Positions 46,875 through 56,308 of a stretch of DNA of 64,000 bases are shown piece after piece. Under the pieces are notes generated by a model, which ran no database searches, had not been told where the DNA came from, and was given only the letters and a program-made list of their open reading frames with translations. The position numbers were made by a program, and so were the translations under genes. Within the stretch, counting starts at the first letter, position 1, and each line of letters begins with the position of its first letter. Source of the DNA: Carex sylvatica (Eukaryota > Streptophyta > Magnoliopsida > Poales > Cyperaceae); the NCBI GenBank assembly GCA_964058845.1, contig CAXKVR010000046.1, positions 62,001-126,000 on the forward strand, in the 5' to 3' direction.

Positions 46875-47099
46875 TATTATAAAACAAAATAGAATAAAAC
46901 TAGAGAGACTAAATCTTATTTTTATATTATATCTCCATCTCAATATATCTTTAAACCTCTTATAATATCCTTACTTATAAACTAGAGGAAACAAATGAAA
47001 AATCATACAATTAATAAGAGAGTTAATACAAAAATTAAATCTAAAAAAAAATGAAAAAGGTGAAGAAGATGAAATGTCTACTATTATTATTTCATAACA
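46875..47099 (-). repeat. LTR (5' LTR of the second copia element)
   Basis: Direct match of 41186-41416. On the minus strand it starts TGTTATGAAATAATAATAG at 47099 and ends in a TTTTATAATA-type sequence at 46875. Confidence 0.8.
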
Positions 47100-47378
47100 A
47101 ATTTTTTTTCACAAATTAATTACTCAATTTTTATTTGTTCTTCATTAGTTACTAAATTATGTCTTTGTTCCAATTTAGTCAATCCGTCACAATTTTCATC
47201 CAAAAAATCACCATGTGTGATGATTTGTGTAAATTTTATATCTTTCCTTAAATTAAATTTAATCACAATCTTTGTATGAAAAGGTGATCACGCGTGAAGA
47301 GGAAAGCAATAAATGAATATCAAGGAGGTTGGTAGACTGGATTATGAAACCTGAACTTCAACAAAAGAAAAAAAAAAA

Positions 47379-47469
47379 GGCCTACGCGATCAGTAAATCC
47401 ATATGTTGTCTGTCACTTGTAAATCAGAACCACAGACAAGGTTTCAATGATCATCATCTCAAGCAGGCC
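47379..47469 (-). ncRNA. Candidate box C/D snoRNA, copy 2 of a pair
   Basis: On the minus strand: a C box ATGATGA (47457-47451), an internal D'-type CTGA (47427-47424), a C'-like GTGACAG and a D box CTGA (47393-47390). The ends can pair (GGCCTGC with GCGTAGGCC), bringing C and D boxes together as in box C/D snoRNAs, which guide 2'-O-methylation of rRNA or snRNA in the nucleolus. Guide regions lie before D' (CCTTGTCTGTGGTT) and before D (CAACATATGGATTTA). Clearly homologous to the copy at 47556. I could not match the guides to an rRNA site from memory. A housekeeping-type promoter lies upstream on the same strand. Confidence 0.6.
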
Positions 47470-47555
47470 ATAAAAATACACCATTTTAGAATGAAATATA
47501 GCTAAGAGTAAAATCAAAGACGAAATATGGGTACACTTTAACGAAGCAAAACCCA

Positions 47556-47638
47556 CTTGATCAGTAAATCCATGTGTTGTCCGTCATTTATAAATCAGAA
47601 CCACAGACCAAGGTTTCAATAATAATCATCATCTCAAG
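47556..47638 (-). ncRNA. Candidate box C/D snoRNA, copy 1 of a pair
   Basis: Minus strand: terminal stem CTTGA/TCAAG, C box ATGATGA (47632-47626), D' CTGA (47598-47595), C'-like ATGACGG, D box CTGA (47564-47561). Length is 83, typical of the class. Guide segments are conserved with the neighbouring copy: ACCTTGGTCTGTGGTT before D' and CAACACATGGATTTA before D. Sequence between the two copies is not conserved, so conservation is concentrated in the boxed units as expected for processed snoRNAs. The target is not identified. Confidence 0.65.
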
Positions 47639-48136
47639 CAGGGAAGGGACTAATAATATACAATTTTAGAACATCAAATTGAATCAAATATAATCAGAGA
47701 CTTAAATACAGAAGAATCATGTAAAATTCTTATCATATTGTTGCAGTATTTTTTGTTCATCACTTGAAACTTATAATAAATTGTATTATAGAATTAAGAA
47801 GAAAATGTATTGTCCCAATGGAACACGCAAGTAGCCCATGGTTAAGAGCAACGCGTGTAACGAAAAGAACACGGTTTGATTTACCGAATTTGTAACTGTA
47901 TCAGCCACTAATCAAATCAGACACCTGACTAAATCCGGATTCAAAGTAATAACTAAACGGTTAAATTTAAATCAATCCAAAACACAAGAAAAAAAGAGGC
48001 AATTCAACATTAAATATTGCATAATGTCGGATCGAATACAAGAACAGGGGAACGAGTTATGAATAGATCTAGCTCATTCATGCATTTCACCGAGAACAAG
48101 GAAAACCCACCCTCTCTCTCTTTCTCTCAACGACTC

Positions 48137-48295
48137 TAACCCTATTTGGAAGCGGCGGCGGAGATGCAAAAGAGGGGTTTTGTACCGTATATATATATAT
48201 AGGTGGGAATGGTTGCGTTAAAGTTTCGGCCTCAGCAGATTTGAGTTGGAGAAAGTATGGCCCGGCAAGGTCCAAAACATGGCCCAGAGGCCCAT
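48137..48295 (-). promoter_or_regulatory. Housekeeping-type promoter upstream of the snoRNA pair
   Basis: Two GGCCCA words at 48281-48286 and 48289-48294 (site II TGGGCC on the minus strand), a TA-rich TATA region at 48188-48201, and a telo-box-like AACCCTA at 48138-48144 near the expected transcript start, on the plus strand. Site II with telo-box is the known combination for plant ribosomal-protein and snoRNA genes. The transcript would run leftwards over the snoRNA units about 500 bases away. A 62-codon ORF here is not convincing. Confidence 0.5.
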
Positions 48296-49851
48296 GAATA
48301 TATCACCCATACACCCATACGCCATACGGTACGATGGAAATGTAATTATTAATTAATCACTACTGTGTTTTGACTTTTGAGAAATGAAATTGCTTAAATT
48401 AGTTTTCTGTGACGGATAAGCACTACTATGTTCTTAGCATTTCCATTTCTCTCCCTTTCGGTGGAGCTAAATGGAACGGAGTGATAAGCTGACCACATGA
48501 AATTACAAAATGACATGGTATCTTTGAAACATTTGATTCATACTTTCACTCCTATGTAGTATCCCACGGTTAGTTGACCTCTATTAATTTTCAAAAAAAT
48601 TATATTTATATAGAATTTTTTTATATATTTTAAAATAAAAATGTTCTGGAGTCGCAGCATGAAAATTTGTCAAAGGACCCTATCCTATGTAGTATCCAAC
48701 GGTCAGGTGCGAATTGACATACAGTTAGTTAATGAGCGAAGCGTCAATTGACTCCCATTAAATTTTAATAAAATTATGTTTATATAGAATTTTTTTTATA
48801 TATTTTAGAACAAAATATTATGAATAATGTAAATTTATTTCATTTACAATATGAAAATTTTGTATGATCAATCTCTATTTATATTTGACCACTACATCTT
48901 GAAAATTTGATTTCGTCTCTACACACAGTAGGATCTATAATTTTACAGTCTATATTTACTTTCAGCCAGATGAAACTCAATCCGGTGCCTATTTAAAATG
49001 TAGGGGCTCTTTAAAATTTGTGCCAGGTTCGAAGGTCCCTAACTCTATAAAACGGTACCCTTACAGTACTAAGAGGAACATTCCCTTTGACAAATGTCTC
49101 TTGCAACTGAGCAAACTCTCTCCCCCTCGCTCTCTTTCACAGCCACTGCTTTTATGTGTAGTTAGCAGATAGAAGATCTATATCATTAACTCTTTCTCAA
49201 TTTCAAGAAGTAAACGAAACCAGTGTTATAAAAAACGGTCATTTAATCTAACTAATCAGCCGATTTATATATTTCTGTTAACAACGATCAAACCATTACA
49301 AATTATATATTTCTGTTAATATGACCATAAATTGGCCATTTTTATTATTCTTTCTTTTGCATTTATCTGTTATACTTATATGTATTATACTTTATCTTGT
49401 CTTATCTTAATTTTATAAATGATAATTTCATATAATTTTCTTAATTAATAATAAAATTAAGTTAAAACAAATTTATTTAATAAATTTGATGAGTTAAATT
49501 AATCATTTTTAATAATTTGAATTATATGTACATAACTTTAAGAATAACACAAACTCAATTGCAAAAATCCGATTATTTGATAATTTACATATTAATTGCT
49601 TAACGGCACCTATCCGTCTAACAAGACCATTATTTGCAACACTGAATGAAACATTGCACCTTTTGTGATTTCCTTTTTCACATTTAGTGGGGTTCGTTAA
49701 ACGGAGAAAAACAATTTCTATGGATTATTACACGACGTGTGCAGTGTACCCAAACTCATAATCAAAATAATTTACTATGAAAATAAGGTTTCCATTAAGA
49801 ATCTGCAGTTTAATTAAACTGCACCTCGTGCAAACCATATTAGTTATACTT
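48296..49851. other. Intergenic sequence with a two-copy repeat
   Basis: Two related segments begin CCTATGTAGTATCC at 48551 and 48684 and include TTATATAGAATTTTTTTTAT. The rest is AT-rich with no gene seen. Confidence 0.5.
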
Positions 49852-49983
49852 CCCAGTCAAATTCAGTATCAGCCCATTTGCTTTGCAGTACGAACACAGC
49901 AAATGCTAATTATAAACCCAGTCAAATTTGGTAGTAGCCCATTTGCTTTGCAGCATGAACACAGCAAATGCTAATTATCGACC
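49852..49983. repeat. 66-base tandem repeat, two copies
   Basis: CCCAGTCAAATT is followed by GCCCATTTGCTTTGCAG and ACACAGCAAATGCTAATTAT, then the whole unit is repeated with few changes. It lies 275 bases beyond the RPL12 stop codon. Confidence 0.85.
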
Positions 49984-50257
49984 CTGCTGAACCAACATTA
50001 TTACCTATGCAAGTAATATGCATTGGCAAAATTTCCTACTGACTGCTTAAAATGCATAGAAAATGAACTCACTTGTGGTACCACCGCTAAGCACATATAT
50101 CATTCAAACAACACAAATTGAAACATAAACATTGGCCCACTCATACCAAAACTGATTAAAAGTACCTACGAGGTTCAATTTTACTTCAAAACATAACAAC
50201 CAAACCTAAAAACCGAAGAAAAACTGCGCATTAAACAAGAATAGCCGACCATCATCC

Positions 50258-51172
50258 TCAAGCAGATGGGACTTCAACTTCACCATCATCAATCTCAGTC
50301 TGGAGGTCCTTCGGGTCCTTCCCATCAACTGTGCACCCAACCGACACACAGGTACCAAGAATTTCCTTCACAGTACCGGTTAAGTCCTTGGCCATTGAGC
50401 GAGACCGCATGATGCGCGCAATTTCAATGACATCATCTAGGGAGATATTGCCATTGTGTTTTATGTTTTTGGTCTTCTTCCTGTCTCTCTCAGGCTCCTT
50501 CAAGGCCTTGATCACCAGGGCAGCAGCAGAGGGGACCACAGTCACCTGTTTTCCAGTTTTCATAGTTAGAAATCTCATGCTACAGAGTAATCAGTATAGG
50601 TTGTTGGAATACAGTGCTGGTATGTAGAAAGAGATATTCTATATTATGACTTCAGTTACAACTTACAAACCTTAGCAAATAAACAACAACAACAATTTTA
50701 AAGATAAAAGCGCAGCTACAAACATCTCTTGATTAAAACAGCATCTGGACATTGGTTTTAGATTATTCCATTTCATGGACAGAGGGGTGCTAAATTTACA
50801 TGTTATTCAAAGATGACACAAACCAATTACATTTCTGTCTCGGCATGCAGATCAAAGATCAGCGCACAAAACAACAATATATCCACCTAAATCAAAATCA
50901 ACATAAAAAATGAACGTATTGACAGATCTAGCAAGAAGGAATGGAATGGAATGGAGCACCTTAGCTTGACGATTCTGGACGGTAAGCTTGACGGTGACAC
51001 GGAGACCCTTCCAGTCCTTAGCTGTCTCCTTTGCAATATCTTCTCCGATTTTCTTCGGGGAGAGACCGAGGGGTCCGATCTTCGGCGCCAGAGAAGAAGC
51101 GGCACCTACTTCACCGCCGGTGACCCTGACGAAGACATCAACAATCTGGCTGGGGTCTAACTTGGGAGGCAT
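50258..51172 (-). CDS. 60S ribosomal protein L12 (uL11), two exons
   Basis: Exon 1 is 50960-51172 (71 codons, [13 protein letters not shown]... ending NRQAK) and exon 2 is 50258-50545 (95 codons plus stop, [15 protein letters not shown]...), joined in phase 0 over a 414-base GT..AG intron. The 166-residue product matches the full length of plant L12 of the large-subunit stalk base, which binds 28S rRNA at the GTPase centre. Recognisable features: [19 protein letters not shown] at the N-terminus, the Pro-rich loop, and the C-terminal rRNA-binding half ([34 protein letters not shown]). The start is fixed by the conserved MPPK. No defects. The promoter is typical for the class. Confidence 0.97.
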
Positions 51173-51291
51173 CCTGGTGGCTGGGCTGGACTGGACTGAG
51201 CTAGGTTACGAGGTTGGAAGATGGCGGCGCTGGAGGGAGAAGAAAGAAGCGAAAGGTTTTGAGCTGCGAACTCAGAAAGGAGGCGCGGGGG

Positions 51292-51364
51292 TTAGGGTTT
51301 CCCGCTTTTTAGAGAACGTTTTTATAGGCCTAACGGGCTTGAATATATGGGCTGGTTTTGGGCT
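51292..51364 (-). promoter_or_regulatory. RPL12 promoter: telo-box, TATA box, site II
   Basis: On the minus strand: telo-box AAACCCTAA (51292-51300), TATA box CCTATAAAAAC (51318-51328) and two site II cores AGCCCA (51348-51353 and 51359-51364). This order upstream of the ATG at 51172 is the classic plant ribosomal-protein promoter that responds to growth through TCP-type factors (known for the family). Confidence 0.75.
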
Positions 51365-51384
51365 GACAATTTTTCATCCCTGAA

Positions 51385-52355
51385 TGGCACAGCTATACTT
51401 AGCAATTGCTAAGTCTTAGTCATTGTGAAAAATTCATTCTTTTTTTCACTTTTATTTCAGACGTATATCGTAATATTTTATAATATATTTATTCTTCACT
51501 GCGGAAAGTAATATTTCTTAGTTTATTTTTATTGTTGCTTAAGGAGAAAACATGTTAAAATATTAAATTCACATAAATAACACAATGTAGATTAAACTTT
51601 GGAGTACATTTACCAAGAAGAAGAAAATTATCTGATCAACAGGAATATTTTCGACCTTTATTTTTCATGTGACGGAAAGAAATAATTCTAGACATATTTG
51701 TTTGCATTTTTTTTTTTCGTTACTGATAAGTGTAGACTTATAAACTAATAAACTAGAGCTGTTTTTCGGACTTCTCTTCCGAGAAAAAATAACAATCTTT
51801 AAAAGAAAATAATTCTGTAAAATTAATTTTTATTTAGTATATATTTTGAAAAAACATATTTACTTCTATAAATTTCTAGGTCAAACAATTGTTTCATGCA
51901 TAATTCATAAAATTACTAATTGTTTCTAGGTCAAACAATTTGTAGGCGTACTTAAATACGCACCAATTTTATTCGGAACTATCTATGAATTTATGAATTC
52001 TGTTAAGTACATTTTAAACATTACTAAATGTTTCTGAACTATTTATGAATTCTTCGGAATTATTTAACAAATTTTATTTTATTTCTACAAATGATTAATA
52101 GTATACCTTATATATATCATAGGAAACGATTTATTTTCACAAAATGTTTCACCCGAAGTTATTTGATGAACCGAATTTTTTTAGTTACCATTCAATATTT
52201 CAAAATTCTGAATTTATCATTGGTTTTTGCAAAATTATAAAGTTAGCATGATCGTCAGACCAAACAGATTAGTCCGACGCACCAAATTTCTATCAATTAT
52301 CTGCTAATTCATGTTAATTATAAAGGAATGAAATCACTCATTTGTGTGTATAGAG
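51385..52355. other. AT-rich intergenic sequence
   Basis: No gene or element with clear borders. A short duplication of TTTCTAGGTCAAACAATT occurs near 51875 and 51924. Confidence 0.5.
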
Positions 52356-52613
52356 AGAGAGTTGAGCAATGGTGCTTCATTAAAATAAATGTTTTACTTT
52401 GCATTCATATTTTGCGATTTTAAAATTCAAAATATTGATCCGAACCGTTGAAGTTGATCTCCATATTACATTGTACTTAGGGTTCAAAATATTGATCCTA
52501 ATACAAAAATTATTTTAAACAATTCAGATCAATTTTTTAAAATTTAAAATAAAAAATATAGCCATAAAGTTAAACAATCACTTTACTTCATGAAGCACGT
52601 AGTCCAACTCTAT
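52356..52613. mobile_element. Fold-back MITE of the (TA)n-type group
   Basis: The left end AGAGAGAGTTGAGCAATGGT is inverted at the right as AGAGTTGGACTACGTG. It contains the GATCCGAACCGTTGAAGTTG and CTCCATATTA block shared with the MITEs at 12676-16187. Non-coding. Confidence 0.6.
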
Positions 52614-52852
52614 TTCTCCTAATTCCTGTTAAAGCATAGTTACATTTGTTAACCAAAACCAACTACAACCAATCAAAACATGCCACATATGTCAGATTCG
52701 GTCAATACATAGATAAAGCTTGCATTTCTACTAATGAAATTACAATATATACATGCAAAGTCAAGATGTACACATCGAACTTCGGATCTTGTTATGGTCA
52801 AATAGAAATTAGCACATATTATATTGTCCTACCAGAAGAATATGCCAGACCA

Positions 52853-53818
52853 AATCTGCGGAAATTTTTATTAATATCCAAAAAAATTAAGAAAAATTAA
52901 AATTTACGGAATTTTGAAAAATGTCCAAACTAATGAAAATCTCACCGATTATACAATTTCTTTTCCGATGAGATTCTCAACTTTTTTTTTTTTTACTACA
53001 AAACAGAATTTTTTTTTTATTGAAATATTAGAAATGTTTAATATATTTATTTGAAAATAGATGGAACACAATATAATTTGATTTATTAGAAAGACTATGA
53101 CAAATAACCCGGATCAATATTTTTCAGGCCATATTTTTTCATGACTGTAAAAAAAATTAATATATTTCTTTATGTGTTATTGAAAAAAAATATATATGCT
53201 TTGAATTTGAGTTATTGATCGCGGTTTAAAAATCACCTATATGTAATACAGAAAATATTGTGATCTTTCTAGTACATTTAATTTCTAAAAAGTTGTGTCT
53301 ATCTTGAATTTTTTTTTGAATAACAATCATCAAATAATTATAGTTTTTTTCCAAAAATAGATACAACTTCTTATAAATTAAATGTACTAGAAGGATGATA
53401 GTATTTTCTGTATTTACTTAGAAGTGACTTTTGAACCGGGATCAATAACTTAGAATTCAAGCATTTTTTTCCAATAATACATAAAAAATATATTAATTTT
53501 TCTTCCAACCGCAAAAAAATTGGTCTGAAAAATATTGATCTGGATTATTTATCGCATTTTTTCTAAGTTATCAAATTACATTATATTTCATCTATTTTCA
53601 AAGAACTATATTAAACATTTCTAATATTTAAATACAAAAAATAAAAAATTCTATTTTGTAAAAAAAAAAAACCGGTGAGAATTTCATTGGAAAAATAATT
53701 TAGAACTGGTGAGATTCTCATCGGTTTGGACATTTTTTGAAATCTCGTTGAAAAGCAGGTAGAATTTGAATTTTTATTTATTTTTTTGGATACTAATAAA
53801 AATTTCGGCCAAATCTGT
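52853..53818. mobile_element. Long fold-back element, about 0.97 kb
   Basis: Arms of more than 400 bases are inverted around an axis near 53335. Matching pairs include GCGGAAATTTTTATTAATAT with its inverse at 53810, ATGTCCAAAC with GTTTGGACAT, CCGATGAGATTCTC with GAGATTCTCATCGG, and CTAGTACATTTAAT with ATTAAATGTACTAG. No ORF. Divergence between the arms is moderate. Superfamily is not determined. Confidence 0.75.
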
Positions 53819-54623
53819 AAAAAAAAAAGTGTATACGCCAGATCAATCTACGCATGAAATGGGGAGCACCAAACCAATATGTGCAATTGTGCATGACCTC
53901 AAGTTAGTGTGCACATTGGTCTAGCAGAAGTGTGGATTCAAAATGACAGTAAAAAAATATCGAATCAAGTTTAAATTCATTAATTTATTAAATACTTGAT
54001 AAAAAATAATATTTAACTTATATTTTTAATACTTTAACTTGTAATTTCTGAAGCTCTAACTTACACTTTTAATTACAAATCAAAATTCAACAAATTTATT
54101 TCAATTTAAATTTAACCCGAATTACAAATCAAATATTCAGATATGGGCAAAAATAATTCAAGAGAGGACAAAATCGATCAGAACCGGTAGATCTCCACTT
54201 AAACTCAAAATCTTTGGAGGGCAGTTGCCCCCGCGAGACCATGTGAATCCGCCCTGTTTGAATTTTTTAAAAATAGATGATAATGTGAGAATTTTTAAAT
54301 ATTGAGGTCGTAACTGAACAATTTCGGTTGATGAACTGTGAAAAAAATCGTCTGATAACCTCCACAAAATACGGGCCCACTATCCAGTCACTTTTTTTTT
54401 TTTTTGAGAAAAACCCGTAGGTATTTGATTGAACTAAAGTATCAATATTACAAACCAAGAATAATTAAGAGTTATATAATTAAGCTAGAAATTTAATTGC
54501 GATCAACTAGAAGCTAAAAGGAAAACTAGAAAAAGAACTATCCGCTCCATTCTTTGTGTACAGTTGAAACAACCGAGGGGGTAATTGCATGATCTGACAA
54601 CCTCCTCTTCGTTTTCCGGTTCT

Positions 54624-55442
54624 TCTTTTTTTTTGAAAGCTTGACAGAAGCTGTCAAGTGTTTGATATATACTATATGTATTACATCACCGCTATTCCGG
54701 TACCACTATGTACTAGGTTTTAGTTTAACCGAAAAGCAACCACAATTTCATTTCATCTATACATCTTTTAGCTATTACTAGAACATCAATCTCTTTGCCG
54801 TTAAACACCACATTGTTTCTTTGCTTCCAAATGTGCCACGCTACACATGAATACCTGACCACCCACTCTTCCATCGGCAGATAGCCTCTCTGTCTGACCA
54901 TTCCCCAAGAAGCGTTCCATATCTCCTTCACATTTCCCACCGGTTTCATTAGCGGGTATCCAAGCAGAGTTGCGACATGGAACCATACCGATTCAGCATA
55001 CGGGCATAAGTATAGAACATGTGCAATCGATTCAGTAGGGCAATTACGACATAGGGAACAGTGAGATCCAAAGTTCATGCCTCTTCTTCGCAAAACATCT
55101 CTAGTCAACAATTTCCCCTTTATGCAAAGAAAACAAATAGTCTGACAGTAGGGGGTATTTTGCATTTCTAAATTATGCTATATTGCTATTTTTGAAAGCC
55201 AGCTTCAGAAATGACTTTATAAATCGATCTGGCAGTGCAAACTCCCCTTTCTTCTAAACTCCACACAAGCCTATCCTCCTGATTTGTGAAGGTCATACCT
55301 GTGCATGGTGGATCGTTTGGTCTGAGCTGAGATTGAATTGACCATGCACGTTGTAGAGATATGGATGGCTGCGTTATGACATCTTCTGTATCTGCCAATC
55401 TGGTCTGCTGATGCCATACATCATACCAGTAGGAAATAGACA
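54624..55442 (-). mobile_element. 5'-truncated LINE (non-LTR retrotransposon) with 18-bp target duplication
   Basis: On the minus strand the element runs from 55442 to a poly(A) tail at about 54625-54635. It is flanked by TCTTCGTTTCCCGGTTCT (55443-55460) and TCTTCGTTTTCCGGTTCT (54606-54623), an 18-bp target duplication with one mismatch. The coding remnant is the C-terminal zinc-binding region (zf-RVT) that follows reverse transcriptase in plant L1 elements. Confidence 0.9.
54725..55442 (-). pseudogene. LINE reverse-transcriptase C-terminal zf-RVT remnant
   Basis: Two ORF pieces, 55186-55442 (SISYWYDVWHQQ, then RSIYKVISEAG) and 54725-55165 (GKLLTRDVLRRRG, CSLCRNCPTESIAHVLYLCP, WHIWKQRNNVVF), separated by a stop near 55170. 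The CxxC...HxxxxC pattern is the zf-RVT zinc site. No polymerase palm remains because the copy is 5'-truncated, so it has no activity. Confidence 0.88.
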
Positions 55443-55460
55443 TCTTCGTTTCCCGGTTCT

Positions 55461-56308
55461 AATTCAAAAAATTGTCTATTAATTAATTCTCTCCTCCCCC
55501 GTTGGCCAATTTGGTAGCTGGTGCGGCCCGGCCCGGCCCATGTAGTGCTTCTCTATTCGCAATGCATGCTCCATTAACCATTATATTGTTAGTTTGTTAC
55601 CCGATTTCTTCTGTCTCGGATCTATTCGCTGCTTCTCATTCCTTGAAAACACGGAGCTACTCTCCAAATCAAATCAAATCAAGTCCGTCTATTCTAATAC
55701 GGACGGGACGAGATCTACAATGATGATGATGTCATAAAATCGACAGAAATATATCAAAACCGTAAGATTGGAATTGACGTCCCAAAATTCCCTGCTATCC
55801 TTCCAATTCTGTACCCAACGAGCATTTCCGAACCTCAAAGTCAACTCCACAAACTCTCCAAAACGCTTTTCTTTTATTTATTCAGCAAAATAAAAATAAG
55901 CTTTTATTTTTATTTTGTGTTTCACACTCTTTCTCCCCCTCCATTGTTTACAATGTCTAAAACATTGTCCTCCCATTGTACTCCATTCTACCGTCTCCGT
56001 TCTTTCATTTGAATTTCCCATCTCAGTTTCTCTTCAAGGATTAGAAATTCTTGCTATATTGATTCTCTTGCCATGAGATTTCAAGTTCATTGTGGATCTG
56101 AACCAGCTAGGTTGCATTAATTAAACTTTTGTTTATTTTCTACACAATGCTGGTTGTTCTGCAGATAAGTCTTGATACTTAACTAATTCTCTCTCCAATT
56201 CCACTTCTGCAGGTAAGGGTTGATTTCCCAATTTATCTTTTTCTGAAACCCAAATGCGCTCCTTCACTACTCGTCACTAGTGATTGATGAAGCTTGAACA
56301 GAACTGAA
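55461..56308 (+). promoter_or_regulatory. Promoter and 5' leader region of the GT4 gene
   Basis: No CDS. CAGGTAAGG at 56210-56218 is a strong splice donor and TTGAACAG at 56293-56300 a possible acceptor, which would give an 88-base intron in the 5' UTR just before the ATG at 56309. A CT-rich stretch near 55930 may mark the transcript start. All of this is inference. Confidence 0.4.

Larger units (their letters stand above)
41186..47099 (-). mobile_element. Second Ty1/copia element, degenerate and rearranged
   Basis: Direct repeats of about 225-230 bases at 41186-41416 and 46875-47099 behave as LTRs: read on the minus strand they begin TGTTATGAAATAATAATAG. The left one is preceded by a polypurine tract (ATCTGAGGGGGAG) as a 3' LTR should be. 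Between them pol runs on the minus strand, while a gag fragment runs on the plus strand. The LTRs may truly be longer, because sequence inside the right copy continues in LTR-like style. Many stops and deletions make it inactive. Confidence 0.85.

Noticed and set aside
47688..47768. Possible third box C/D snoRNA on the minus strand (TGATGA near 47763, CTGA near 47694)
   Set aside because: The ends do not form a good stem, there is no convincing D'/C' pair, and there is no second copy for support.
48087..48275. 62-codon minus-strand ORF
   Set aside because: It spans a TATA-like tract and promoter motifs and shows no recognisable domain; better read as promoter and leader of the snoRNA locus.
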